Assembly: GCA_964501545.1 (NCBI GenBank)
Contig: CAZCSH010000005.1
Span: 1-22,013, forward strand
Direction of reading: 5' to 3'
DNA: 22,013 nt
Source: CAZCSH01 sp964501545
GTDB taxonomy: Bacteria > Patescibacteriota > Minisyncoccia > Minisyncoccales > RBG-13-42-11
Positions 1 to 6,342 of this stretch are shown here, piece after piece. The stretch's first letter is position 1; every line of letters begins with the position of its first letter. A program made the translations under genes and the position numbers. Under the pieces are notes generated by a model. The model ran no database searches. It saw nothing but the letters and a program-made list of their open reading frames with translations, and was not told the DNA's origin.

Positions 1-14
1 TAGACGATGGGGCC
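1..14 (-). tRNA. 5' tip of a tRNA, probably tRNA-Glu (cut by window edge)
   Basis: Read on the minus strand, the first 14 bases give GGCCCCATCGTCTA. This is the usual start of a bacterial tRNA-Glu: a 7-nt acceptor strand, then the T-C and the first D-arm bases. The rest lies outside the window, so the anticodon is not visible. A minus-strand extended -10 promoter at 45-53 points at it, which supports an RNA gene starting here. tRNA-Asp starts similarly, but its D-arm usually reads AGTTTAG, so Glu fits better. Confidence 0.5.
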
Positions 15-44
15 TGGTTGCTTTATTTTAGCAACTCCTATCTT

Positions 45-53
45 ATTATAACA
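45..53 (-). promoter_or_regulatory. Extended -10 promoter for the left-edge tRNA
   Basis: On the minus strand this reads TGTTATAAT, a perfect TATAAT with the upstream TG of an extended -10. No good -35 is visible at 16-18 bp. The predicted start near 38 leaves a leader of about 24 nt before the tRNA 5' end at 14. The leader contains a 6-bp hairpin (GTTGCT/AGCAAC, 18-36). Confidence 0.5.
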
Positions 54-124
54 GGGCGAAGAAAACAAGGTTTCTTCACACACACTTCGCTAACGCTCGT
101 GTAATTGAAAAAAATCAACATCTC

Positions 125-180
125 ACATAACATAAAGCATAGAACATGTAACAAAATGTTCTATGTTATGTGTTTTATGT
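125..180 (+). repeat. Long imperfect hairpin in the tsaD leader
   Basis: A perfect 10-bp stem (CATAGAACAT at 138-147, ATGTTCTATG at 156-165, 8-nt loop) continues outward as an interrupted stem using ACATAA/TTATGT-type pairs to about 125 and 180. The tsaD start codon at 184 sits just beyond its base, inside a second imperfect copy (ATGTTCCATG, 177-186) of the stem sequence. It could be a palindromic repeat, a translational regulator, or both. Confidence 0.55.
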
Positions 181-183
181 TCC

Positions 184-1281
184 ATGATTATTTTAGCGAT
201 TGAAACAAGCTGCGATGACACAGGAATTGCTTTGGTTCAAGTTAGGGGTAAAAAAACTCCTTCTTTTTCCATAATCTCCAATCTCCTTTCTTCTCAAGTA
301 AAACTTCATGCAAAATATGGGGGGGTTTATCCAAGTTTGGCCAAGAGAGAACACCAAAAGAATCTTCCAATTCTTCTGAAGAAAACTCTGAAAAAAGCTA
401 AGGAAAAAGGCGAAGAGGATAAATCCTTTTCTTCACCTTCGTTTTTACCTCGTAAAAACTCGGCAATTGATTTAATTGCGGTCACTGCAGGACCCGGTCT
501 TGAGCCCTGCTTGTGGACAGGGGTCAACTTTAGCCAAGACCTAGCCAAAAAACTAAAGGTTCCCATAGTTCCTGTTAATCATATTGAAGCTCACATGCTC
601 GCCAATCTTATTAATGGAAATCGGATATCCATTATTTTTCCTGCGGTTTGTCTAGTGGTCAGTGGAGGGCATACCCAACTTATTCTGATGAAAAACTTTG
701 GCAAGTATCAGATTTTAGGCGAAACCCGGGATGACGCAGCCGGAGAATGCTTTGACAAGGTGGCCAGGATTCTGGGCTTGGATTATCCCGGGGGGCCAGT
801 AATAGCGGCTACGGCCGCTAAATTTTCAATTCCCAATTCTCAATTTTCAATTAAATTACCCAGGCCAATGATTAACCAGAAAAACTATGACTTCAGCTTT
901 TCTGGGTTAAAGACAGCTGTTTTCTATAACTTCAAGTCGCAGCCGCCAAAAGTCAGAAAGTCAAAAGAATATATAAAAGCGGTTGCTTTTGAAACTCAAC
1001 AGGCTATTATTGATGTTTTGCTTCAAAAAACTATTAGAGCTATCAAAAACTATAATGCAAAAACTGTCATTCTTGGCGGGGGAGTAGCTTCCAACGCTGA
1101 ATTGCGGAAACAACTTAGAGAAAAAATTAAAAAAGAAGTGCCAAATACTAAATACTTAATCCCAGATATAAAATACTGTACTGATAATGCAGTAATGACT
1201 GCCGTAGCCGGGTATTATAGCTGGCAAAGGAAAAAATCTTGGAAAAATATCAAGGCCAGAGCTAACTTAAAACTAAACTAG
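184..1281 (+). CDS. tsaD: tRNA N6-threonylcarbamoyltransferase TsaD
   Basis: TsaD is the catalytic subunit of the TsaBDE complex that puts the threonylcarbamoyl group on A37 of tRNAs reading ANN codons. Visible family motifs are the N-terminal ETSCDDT (residues 7-13), GPGLEPCL (103-110), the metal-binding HIEAH (133-137), SGGHTQL (160-166), DDAAGECFDKVA, DFSFSGLKTA and the late GGGVASNAELR and TDNA motifs. The length, 365 aa, is normal to slightly long. The start at 184 was chosen because TsaD proteins begin MxxLxIETSCD; an in-frame ATG at 163 would add seven unconserved residues and lies inside the leader hairpin. No Shine-Dalgarno is visible. Three loops are odd: residues 76-94 are an insertion encoded by palindromic DNA (409-459), residues 144-152 are encoded by a 28-bp palindrome also found after rpsA, and residues 213-225 are encoded by repetitive CAATTTTCAATT-like DNA. 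Confidence 0.95.
   Translation: MIILAIETSCDDTGIALVQVRGKKTPSFSIISNLLSSQVKLHAKYGGVYPSLAKREHQKNLPILLKKTLKKAKEKGEEDKSFSSPSFLPRKNSAIDLIAVTAGPGLEPCLWTGVNFSQDLAKKLKVPIVPVNHIEAHMLANLINGNRISIIFPAVCLVVSGGHTQLILMKNFGKYQILGETRDDAAGECFDKVARILGLDYPGGPVIAATAAKFSIPNSQFSIKLPRPMINQKNYDFSFSGLKTAVFYNFKSQPPKVRKSKEYIKAVAFETQQAIIDVLLQKTIRAIKNYNAKTVILGGGVASNAELRKQLREKIKKEVPNTKYLIPDIKYCTDNAVMTAVAGYYSWQRKKSWKNIKARANLKLN
409..459 (+). repeat. Palindromic insertion inside tsaD
   Basis: Two adjacent dyads lie in the coding sequence. The first is an imperfect stem (409-420 with 423-437, including AGGAT/ATCCT-type pairing). The second is a perfect 8-bp stem GTTTTTAC (441-448) / GTAAAAAC (452-459) with a 3-nt loop. They encode a Ser/Lys-rich stretch of roughly 18 residues just before the conserved IDLIAVTAGPG block, where typical TsaD proteins have only a short linker. 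It resembles palindromic elements that insert in frame in exposed loops. Confidence 0.5.
612..639. repeat. 28-bp near-palindrome, copy 1 (inside tsaD)
   Basis: This stretch matches 15133-15160 base for base over 28 bp. It is a stem of about 10 bp with one A-A mismatch, followed by five Ts. Here it is translated as NGNRISIIF (residues 144-152) in the variable loop between the HIEAH and SGGHT motifs of TsaD. Confidence 0.8.
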
Positions 1282-1308
1282 GTTTAGTTTATGCTAAACT
1301 CGGTTTAG
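1273..1308. promoter_or_regulatory. Two tandem 15-bp palindromes upstream of valS (candidate operator)
   Basis: CTAAACTAGGTTTAG (1273-1287) and CTAAACTCGGTTTAG (1294-1308) differ at one base and are 21 bp apart, two helical turns. The first contains the tsaD stop codon (TAG, 1279-1281) and extends to a 9-bp-arm palindrome (1270-1290). The second extends to 7-bp arms (1293-1309). They lie directly upstream of, and overlap the expected -35 region of, the valS promoter. They could bind a dimeric repressor, act as a weak tsaD terminator, or be a short repeat element. The function is inferred. Confidence 0.45.
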
Positions 1309-1319
1309 CAAGAAAGTTA

Positions 1320-1328
1320 TGGTAAAAT
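1320..1328 (+). promoter_or_regulatory. Extended -10 promoter of valS (leaderless)
   Basis: TGGTAAAAT is an extended -10 with a 5/6 TATAAT match. Transcription would start about seven bases downstream, at or next to the ATG at 1335, giving a leaderless mRNA. This spacing is the main reason for preferring ATG 1335 over GTG 1329. No convincing -35 is present. Confidence 0.45.
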
Positions 1329-1334
1329 GTGTTT

Positions 1335-3383
1335 ATGAAGTTACCAAAAGCTTACGATCCTAAAAAAACAGAAAGCAAAATCTATAATCTTTGGCAAAAG
1401 ACAGGTTTTTTTAATCCTGACAAATTGCCAGGTTCCAGAAAGAAATCCTACGCCATAGTCATTCCCCCACCCAACATTACAGGGGAGCTTCATATGGGTC
1501 ATGCCTTAAACGCTGTTATCCAAGACGTCTTAATAAGGCAAAAAAGAATGGCAGGCTTCAAAACCCTCTGGTTACCGGGAACAGACCATGCCGGCATTGC
1601 TACCCAAAACATGGTGGAAAAGGAACTGAAAAAGGAAGGGAAAACCAGGTTTGACTTGGGCAGGGAAAAGTTTATTGAAAGAGTTTGGGCTTGGAGAGAC
1701 AAGTATGGCGACATAATCCTGGACCAGCTCAAAAAACTAGGCTGTTCCTTGGACTGGTCACGAACTCGCTTTACCATGGACAAAGACTATGTCAAAGCAG
1801 TAGAAAAGGCTTTTTTGCACTATTACAAAAAAGGTTGGATTTACCAGGGGGAAAAAGTGGTTAATTGGTGCCCAAGGTGCCGAACCAGCCTTTCCGATCT
1901 GGAATTAGAGTATAAAGAACAAAAGGGCAGTCTTTGGCATATAAAGTACCCTTTGACCAAGAGTAAAACATTTATAAAAGTTGCCACTACCCGACCAGAA
2001 ACCATGTTGGGAGATACGGCGGTTGCTGTAAATCCAAGAGACAAAAGATACGACAAATTAGTCGGCGAAAAAGTCACCCTGCCCATCCAGAATAGAGAAA
2101 TTCCAATCATAGCTGACAAAGTGGTTGACCCAAAGTTTGGGACAGGGGCCGTAAAAGTTACCCCAGCCCATGATTTTCTTGATGCTCAAATAGCAGAGAA
2201 CCACAATCTTCCCTTCCTCCAAGTGATTGGAGAAGATGGAAAAATAACTAAGAAGGCTCCCTCTTCCTATCAAGGACTCAGTGTATTAGAAGCCAGAAAA
2301 AAAGTGGTGGCTGACTTAGAAAAACTAGGACTAGTTGAAAAAATAGAAGAACACCTCTACCAAATTCCCCTTTGTTACCGCTGTGGAACTACCATTGAAC
2401 CCCTTCTTTCAAAACAATGGTTCTTGAAAATGGAGGAATTAGCCAAACTTGCAATGAAAGCCGTTAAATCTGGCAAAGTAAAATTCCAACCCAAAAGGTT
2501 TGAAAAGATATACTTTGATTGGCTGAATGACATCAGGGATTGGTGTATCTCCCGACAACTCTGGTGGGGCCATAAAATTCCTTTTCAGGGTGAAACAGAT
2601 GTTTTAGATACCTGGTTTTCTTCTGCTCTCTGGCCCATAGCCACCTTGGGCTGGCCCCAAAAAACAAAAGATTTAAAAACCTTCTATCCAACAGATGTTT
2701 TGTCTACCGCCAGAGATATAATTAACCTTTGGGTAGCTAGAATGATATTCTCGGGTTTGGAATTTATGAAAAAAGAACCATTCAAAACAGTCTTAATTCA
2801 CCCGACCGTTCTGACCCGAGAAGGGAAAAGAATGTCAAAGTCCCTGGGTACAGGTATTGACCCGATGCTTCTTTCTGAAAAGTATGGGGCAGATGCTGCT
2901 CGTTTTGGCATTGCTTGGCAGTTAATGGGAGGCCAGGACTTACACTTTCTCGAAGACAATATTGTTATGGGAAGAAAGTTCTGCAACAAAATCTGGAATG
3001 CGAGCAGATTTGTCTTAATGCAAATTGGCAAAACAAAACTCAGCCTCCAATCAAAAGTTAAGCCCAAAACCTCAGCTGATAAAAAGATCTTAACCAAGCT
3101 GAGCAAAACTGTGAAGTCAGTGAATAAAGACTTGGAAGTTTTCCAGTTTGGTAAGGCAACTCACACTTTGTATAATTTCTTTTGGCATGATTTTTGTGAT
3201 GTTTACATTGAAAAAGCAAAGAAGCAAGGGGATTTGAATTCCAAAAAGATTCTTCTTTTTGTTATTTTATATTCTTTAAAACTCTTGCATCCCTTTATTC
3301 CTTTTTTGACTGAAGAAGTTTACCAAACCCTCCCCCTCAAAAACAAAAAGAAATCCTTAATGATAGAAGTCTGGCCCAGATGA
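1335..3383 (+). CDS. valS: Valyl-tRNA synthetase, reduced form
   Basis: Class I synthetase charging tRNA-Val in the cytoplasm. Motifs in order: PPPNITGELHMGHAL (HIGH motif), GTDHAGIATQ, the zinc-like pair WCPRC, the CP1 editing domain with ATTRPETMLGDTAVAVNP and GTGAVKVTPAHD, LCYRCG, DWCISRQLWWGHKIP, ETDVLDTWFSSALWP, and GKRMSKSLGTG (KMSKS with Arg in first place), followed by the anticodon-binding helical domain. At 682 aa it is about 200 residues shorter than typical bacterial ValS. The C-terminal coiled-coil arm is absent, the protein ending at LTEEVYQTLP...EVWPR. The loop between GHKIP and ETDVLDTWF, normally some 35-40 residues and often zinc-binding, is cut to four residues. An alternative GTG start at 1329 adds two residues. 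The stop overlaps the next start (ATGA), implying translational coupling with the protease gene. Confidence 0.95.
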   Translation: MKLPKAYDPKKTESKIYNLWQKTGFFNPDKLPGSRKKSYAIVIPPPNITGELHMGHALNAVIQDVLIRQKRMAGFKTLWLPGTDHAGIATQNMVEKELKKEGKTRFDLGREKFIERVWAWRDKYGDIILDQLKKLGCSLDWSRTRFTMDKDYVKAVEKAFLHYYKKGWIYQGEKVVNWCPRCRTSLSDLELEYKEQKGSLWHIKYPLTKSKTFIKVATTRPETMLGDTAVAVNPRDKRYDKLVGEKVTLPIQNREIPIIADKVVDPKFGTGAVKVTPAHDFLDAQIAENHNLPFLQVIGEDGKITKKAPSSYQGLSVLEARKKVVADLEKLGLVEKIEEHLYQIPLCYRCGTTIEPLLSKQWFLKMEELAKLAMKAVKSGKVKFQPKRFEKIYFDWLNDIRDWCISRQLWWGHKIPFQGETDVLDTWFSSALWPIATLGWPQKTKDLKTFYPTDVLSTARDIINLWVARMIFSGLEFMKKEPFKTVLIHPTVLTREGKRMSKSLGTGIDPMLLSEKYGADAARFGIAWQLMGGQDLHFLEDNIVMGRKFCNKIWNASRFVLMQIGKTKLSLQSKVKPKTSADKKILTKLSKTVKSVNKDLEVFQFGKATHTLYNFFWHDFCDVYIEKAKKQGDLNSKKILLFVILYSLKLLHPFIPFLTEEVYQTLPLKNKKKSLMIEVWPR

Positions 3384-4081
3384 CCTACGCTATTTATATT
3401 CTCTTTGGCTTGGTCCCCAGTATCGTCTGGCTGCTTTTTTACTTGAGAAAAGATGTCCATCCAGAATCCAATCAAATGATTCTGAAGATTTTCTTTTACG
3501 GCATGGCAGCTGCTCTTCCTGTAGCCCTAATAGAATTGGGGGTCTCAGATTTCTTGGAAGGCTTTAGCTTTTCTGTAACCCTGAACTCAATATTATATTT
3601 GTTTTTGGGAGTAGCCTTTTTTGAAGAGTTTGTTAAGTTCTTGGTAGTGAGGGGAAAGGTTTTTCGGAATGCTGCCTTAGACGAACCAATAGATGTCATG
3701 CTTTATATGATAATTGCTGCTCTTGGCTTTGCTGCTTCCGAAAACATTCTTATTTTGTTTTCTCTGGGTCCTAGTTTCCTAATCGGAAAAACAGTAACCA
3801 TCACTGCTTTCAGGTTTATAGGAGCTACTTTCTTGCACGCTCTCTGTTCTGGTCTAGTGGGATTCTTTCTGGCTTTATCTTTCTTTGAGTTAAAGAGACG
3901 AGGCTGGTTTTTAACTCTTGGGATTTTGGCAGCCGCTGTCTTGCATGGCCTTTATAACTTTTCTATAATAGAGAATAGAGCAGGGTTTTTAATTCCAGCT
4001 TTGATTTTATTGCTTTTGGCAATAGTCACTTCTCACAGCTTCAATAAGTTAAAACAACTAAAAAGTATTTGTAATATTTAA
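3380..4081 (+). CDS. PrsW-family intramembrane metalloprotease
   Basis: The 233-aa protein is almost entirely hydrophobic, with about seven to eight predicted membrane segments. The family signatures are present: FEEFVK (residues 81-86, the EExxK motif), ASEN (119-122), a His in FLHAL (His153) and LHGLYN (His189 with Asn193). In Bacillus, PrsW cleaves an anti-sigma factor at the membrane. The broader CPBP/PrsW superfamily has many uncharacterised members, so the substrate here is unknown. The start codon overlaps the valS stop by four bases, and no separate promoter is seen. Its position before hsp20 could suggest a stress role, but that is only context. Confidence 0.82.
   Translation: MTYAIYILFGLVPSIVWLLFYLRKDVHPESNQMILKIFFYGMAAALPVALIELGVSDFLEGFSFSVTLNSILYLFLGVAFFEEFVKFLVVRGKVFRNAALDEPIDVMLYMIIAALGFAASENILILFSLGPSFLIGKTVTITAFRFIGATFLHALCSGLVGFFLALSFFELKRRGWFLTLGILAAAVLHGLYNFSIIENRAGFLIPALILLLLAIVTSHSFNKLKQLKSICNI
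4049..4077 (+). promoter_or_regulatory. Candidate promoter of hsp20
   Basis: TTAAAA (4049-4054), a 17-bp spacer and TAATAT (4072-4077) lie in the last codons of the protease gene. The predicted start near 4084 would leave the hsp20 ATG at 4086 nearly leaderless. No CIRCE or other heat-shock operator is visible. Confidence 0.4.
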
Positions 4082-4085
4082 TATC

Positions 4086-4712
4086 ATGGCTTCATTTTTT
4101 GAAAAACTTAAAAAGGGCATGGGTATAGAGGAAGGAATGGTGGAGGAAGCTCTGGAGGAAGAAGGGGTGGAAGAGAAAATTAAAAAAGCAACAAAGCCCC
4201 AAAAAGAAGTTATTCGAAAGAAAATAAAAATCGCCAGCCCGCCAAAAGCGAAAAAGACTATGAAACCTAAAAAGCTGGAGATAAAAGAAGTGGAAATGGA
4301 AGAAGAACCACTAACAATGGAGCCAAAGATTATTTCTCCGAAAGAAGAGAGGGAAGAGCCAGAAGAAAAAGCTAAAATCTTTGAAGCAGAAGGACAGTTA
4401 GCCATAGATGTTTATCAAACAAAGAATGACTTAGTTATTCAGTCTGCCATAGCCGGTGTCAGAGCAGAAAGTTTGGATATAATTCTGGAGAATGATGTAA
4501 TAACGGTCAAGGGAGTCAGAGAAAAACCGTTTGAGGAAGAAGGAGAATATTTTGCCCAGGAATGTTTCTGGGGACCCTTTTCCAGAGAAATCATACTGCC
4601 AGCTGAAGTAGACCCAAACAGGGTTTCAGCTGAACTGAAAGAAGGTGTTTTAACTATTAGAGTCCCAAAACTGCTCAAAGAAAAAAGAAGAAAAATAATA
4701 GTCAGAGGATAA
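4086..4712 (+). CDS. Small heat-shock protein (Hsp20/alpha-crystallin) with long charged N-terminus
   Basis: Hsp20 proteins are ATP-independent holdases that bind unfolding proteins. The alpha-crystallin domain spans about residues 103-195: LAIDVYQTKNDLVIQSAIAGV, the strand ITVKGVREKP, and the hallmark AELKEGVLTIRVPK (AxxxxGVL motif, 182-189). The end RRKIIVRG is basic. The first 100 residues are unusual: a low-complexity stretch of Glu and Lys with Pro, about twice the length of most bacterial N-terminal arms, probably disordered. The gene sits four bases after the protease stop and is followed by a rho-independent terminator, so it closes this gene group. Confidence 0.92.
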   Translation: MASFFEKLKKGMGIEEGMVEEALEEEGVEEKIKKATKPQKEVIRKKIKIASPPKAKKTMKPKKLEIKEVEMEEEPLTMEPKIISPKEEREEPEEKAKIFEAEGQLAIDVYQTKNDLVIQSAIAGVRAESLDIILENDVITVKGVREKPFEEEGEYFAQECFWGPFSREIILPAEVDPNRVSAELKEGVLTIRVPKLLKEKRRKIIVRG

Positions 4713-4763
4713 GAATAAGAGCTCGAAGACTTGATATTCTTTTTTAAATTATAAAGTTAAAAG

Positions 4764-4790
4764 CCACGTCTGATGAAGACGTGGTTTTTT
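4764..4790 (+). terminator. Rho-independent terminator after hsp20
   Basis: A 7-bp stem CCACGTC (4764-4770) / GACGTGG (4778-4784) with a 7-nt loop is followed by six Ts. It extends by G-T and A-T pairs on both sides. It is 50 bases after the hsp20 stop. Confidence 0.85.
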
Positions 4791-4794
4791 AATT

Positions 4795-4822
4795 AAAAAG
4801 GAACCGTCCGTTGGACGGTTCC
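4795..4822 (-). terminator. Rho-independent terminator of the lipoprotein gene
   Basis: GGAACCGTCC (4800-4809) pairs perfectly with GGACGGTTCC (4813-4822) across a 3-nt loop. On the minus strand the stem is followed by TTTTTAATT. It starts six bases after the end of the minus-strand gene. Confidence 0.85.
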
Positions 4823-4828
4823 GGGCAA

Positions 4829-6052
4829 TTACCTCACCTCAATCCAGAACTGATAGCTGGCCGCTTCCACCTTAACTGGAAGGTAGAAATAAGCGGTTTT
4901 TTGAGAGGGACCCTGATCCAGTGATTGAAGGAACCCAAGAGATGTTGTGTCGGGTTCCCCCAGGAGCTCCCCAGATGCATCCAGCCATTGGAGACTGGCC
5001 TTGAGAGAGCGACTTTTATGAGAAGTGTTCCAGATTTGAATCTCGACTCGCCAGAAGGGCACATCTTTCTCATAAATCCGCCGTCCCTCATATTCTAGAT
5101 AGATTTTCCCGACATTGGTGGGAACTCCCTTGTAAGCCCCCAGCAGATAGAGGGGTTCCTCCCACTCTTCTTCTACTACTTTCTCTTTGGGCACCAAGGA
5201 AAGCCTAAGTCGATACTCATATTCCTTGATGTCCGAAAGTAAAAGTTCGCAGGGAATAAAAGGAGAAAGAAGGAAGTGATAGACTCTTCCGGGCTCAAGC
5301 TTTATTTTGGCTCGACCAACAACTGAGCGAGACCAATTGGAGTACTTGGAAGAGTAACTAAAGGCAAAAAGGTCTTCTCCTTCTGAATCCTGCCAGAATA
5401 GATTCACGTCCACATAGAGGGTCTCCCCTTCTGCTGATATGTTTTGGATTCTTCCGCGAACAGCCAGAATCCCATATTCCTGATAACCCTCCTCCCAGAA
5501 CTCGTGGGTTATCTTAACCTTTTCTTCGATAACAAGGTCTTCAATGACCTCGCCTTTGATTTTAGGAATTTCTGGCTGAGGAGTGGGAGTTGGGGTGAAT
5601 GTGGGTGTCGGCGTGAATGTGGGAGTTGGGGTGAATGTGGGAGTAGGCGTCGGGACTGGTGTTGGGGTAAAGGTAGGGGTTGGTTTTGCTGTGGGTGTTG
5701 GGGTAAAGGTAGGGGTAGGAATTAGTGTTGGGGTAAAGGTAGGGGTTGGTTTTGCTGTGGGTGTTGGGGTAAAGGTTGGAGTTGGTGTGGCAATGGGTGT
5801 TGGGGTAAAGGTAGGCGTTGGCGTTGCAATGGGTGTCGGGGTGAATGTAGGGGTAGGTTTTAAAGTGGAGGTGGGAGTTAGTGTGGGAGTTAGTGTGGGA
5901 GTTAATGTAGGGGTAGCCGTTGGGGCTAAGGTTGGAGTAGGGACCGTCGGATAAACTGGTACTTTTGTGGGCGTAGCAGTAGGGGCAGCCTTACTGCAGC
6001 TGACCCCCAAAATCAGGAGGGGGACTATCACCAAAAACATTCCTCTCAACAT
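4829..6052 (-). CDS. Putative secreted lipoprotein with Thr/Pro-rich stalk
   Basis: A 407-aa protein of unknown function. Residues 1-18 form a hydrophobic signal, followed by Cys19 in LGVSC. This looks like a lipobox, though Gly at -3 is atypical. Residues 24-160 are a nearly pure TPTPTFTPTP-type repeat with Lys/Ala/Val variants, an extended and possibly glycosylated cell-wall-spanning stalk. Residues 165-407 form one or two beta-rich domains (for example ILAVRGRIQNIS and FWRVEIQIWNTS), vaguely like FxLYD-type extracellular beta-sandwiches. The start at 6052 has a good Shine-Dalgarno (AAAGGAG, 9 nt upstream), rare in this window, and the gene has its own promoter and terminator. The protein is probably displayed on the cell surface, holding the C-terminal domain away from the membrane. 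Confidence 0.8.
   Translation of the reverse strand: MLRGMFLVIVPLLILGVSCSKAAPTATPTKVPVYPTVPTPTLAPTATPTLTPTLTPTLTPTSTLKPTPTFTPTPIATPTPTFTPTPIATPTPTFTPTPTAKPTPTFTPTLIPTPTFTPTPTAKPTPTFTPTPVPTPTPTFTPTPTFTPTPTFTPTPTPQPEIPKIKGEVIEDLVIEEKVKITHEFWEEGYQEYGILAVRGRIQNISAEGETLYVDVNLFWQDSEGEDLFAFSYSSKYSNWSRSVVGRAKIKLEPGRVYHFLLSPFIPCELLLSDIKEYEYRLRLSLVPKEKVVEEEWEEPLYLLGAYKGVPTNVGKIYLEYEGRRIYEKDVPFWRVEIQIWNTSHKSRSLKASLQWLDASGELLGEPDTTSLGFLQSLDQGPSQKTAYFYLPVKVEAASYQFWIEVR
5573..5983 (-). repeat. Tandem repeat DNA encoding the Thr/Pro stalk
   Basis: Degenerate repeats of about 6-24 bp, G/T-rich on the plus strand. They include a 52-bp exact direct repeat (5659-5710 and 5725-5776, offset 66 bp, in frame). All differences preserve the reading frame, so length changes by slippage or recombination would lengthen or shorten the stalk. 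Confidence 0.85.
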
Positions 6053-6121
6053 CTTTTGCTCCTTTCTTATGGTGTTTCTTATGGTGTTTAATGTTAATGT
6101 GCGAGCCTCCTTAACTTTTTT

Positions 6122-6149
6122 ATCCTAAAACATTTAAAACTTTTGTCAA
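6122..6149 (-). promoter_or_regulatory. Promoter of the lipoprotein gene
   Basis: On the minus strand: perfect TTGACA (6144-6149), a 16-bp spacer and TAGGAT (6122-6127, 4/6 match). The transcript would start near 6115 and carry a leader of about 60 nt. The leader contains a 12-bp direct repeat (6065-6076, 6077-6088; AACACCATAAGA on the minus strand) just before the Shine-Dalgarno. Confidence 0.6.
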
Positions 6150-6204
6150 GGTGCGGACTATGAAGTACCCGCATCTTTTTAAGATGTGTCGGAGGAGAGA
6201 TTCG

Positions 6205-6234
6205 CCCCAACACCAAAATAAATTTGGTGAGGGG
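6205..6234. other. Strong hairpin downstream of tRNA-Leu
   Basis: CCCC (6205-6208) with GGGG (6231-6234) encloses CACCAAA (6211-6217) / TTTGGTG (6223-6229). It lies 16 bases beyond the 3' end of tRNA-Leu on the minus strand and may help end or process that transcript, but no T-run follows on either strand. A small CATCTT/AAGATG hairpin is next to it (6172-6186). Confidence 0.4.
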
Positions 6235-6249
6235 TAAAAACTCTTAATG

Positions 6250-6331
6250 TGGGCAGGGTGGGAATCGAACCCACAAACCTTTCGGCATAGGGTCCTAAAC
6301 CCTACGTGTTTGCCAATTTCACCACCTGCCC
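6250..6331 (-). tRNA. tRNA-Leu(UAG)
   Basis: On the minus strand the acceptor GGGCAGG pairs perfectly with CCTGCCC, followed by discriminator A (6250); CCA is not encoded. The anticodon stem TAGGG/CCCTA holds the loop TTTAGGA, giving anticodon UAG (reads CUA and CUN). The long variable region (GCCGAAAGG) is the type II arm expected of Leu, and the T arm is GTGGG-TTCGAAT-CCCAC. A leader with a tRNA-like fragment lies upstream (6343-6390). Confidence 0.95.
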
Positions 6332-6342
6332 AAGCGCGCCTG

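Noticed and set aside
163..183. ATG at 163 as tsaD start
   Set aside because: The extra residues MLCVLCS are not TsaD-like and the codon lies in the hairpin stem; MIILAIETSCDD is the usual N-terminus.
1329..1334. GTG at 1329 as valS start
   Set aside because: It adds only two residues and lies before the predicted transcription start of the extended -10 promoter; ATG 1335 fits a leaderless mRNA.
3380..3383. UGA recoded as glycine (Gracilibacteria/SR1 code)
   Set aside because: TGA ends valS at the expected place with an ATGA overlap, and no conserved glycine is encoded by TGA in the genes examined.
5583..5954. Plus-strand open frame of Gly/Val repeats (GVGVNVGVG)
   Set aside because: It is the antisense reading of the Thr/Pro stalk, with no start signals or other domains.
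5573..5983. Regularly repeated DNA resembling a CRISPR or satellite array
   Set aside because: The repeats have no unique spacers and all translate in one minus-strand frame as Thr/Pro repeats continuous with a signal peptide and a C-terminal domain.
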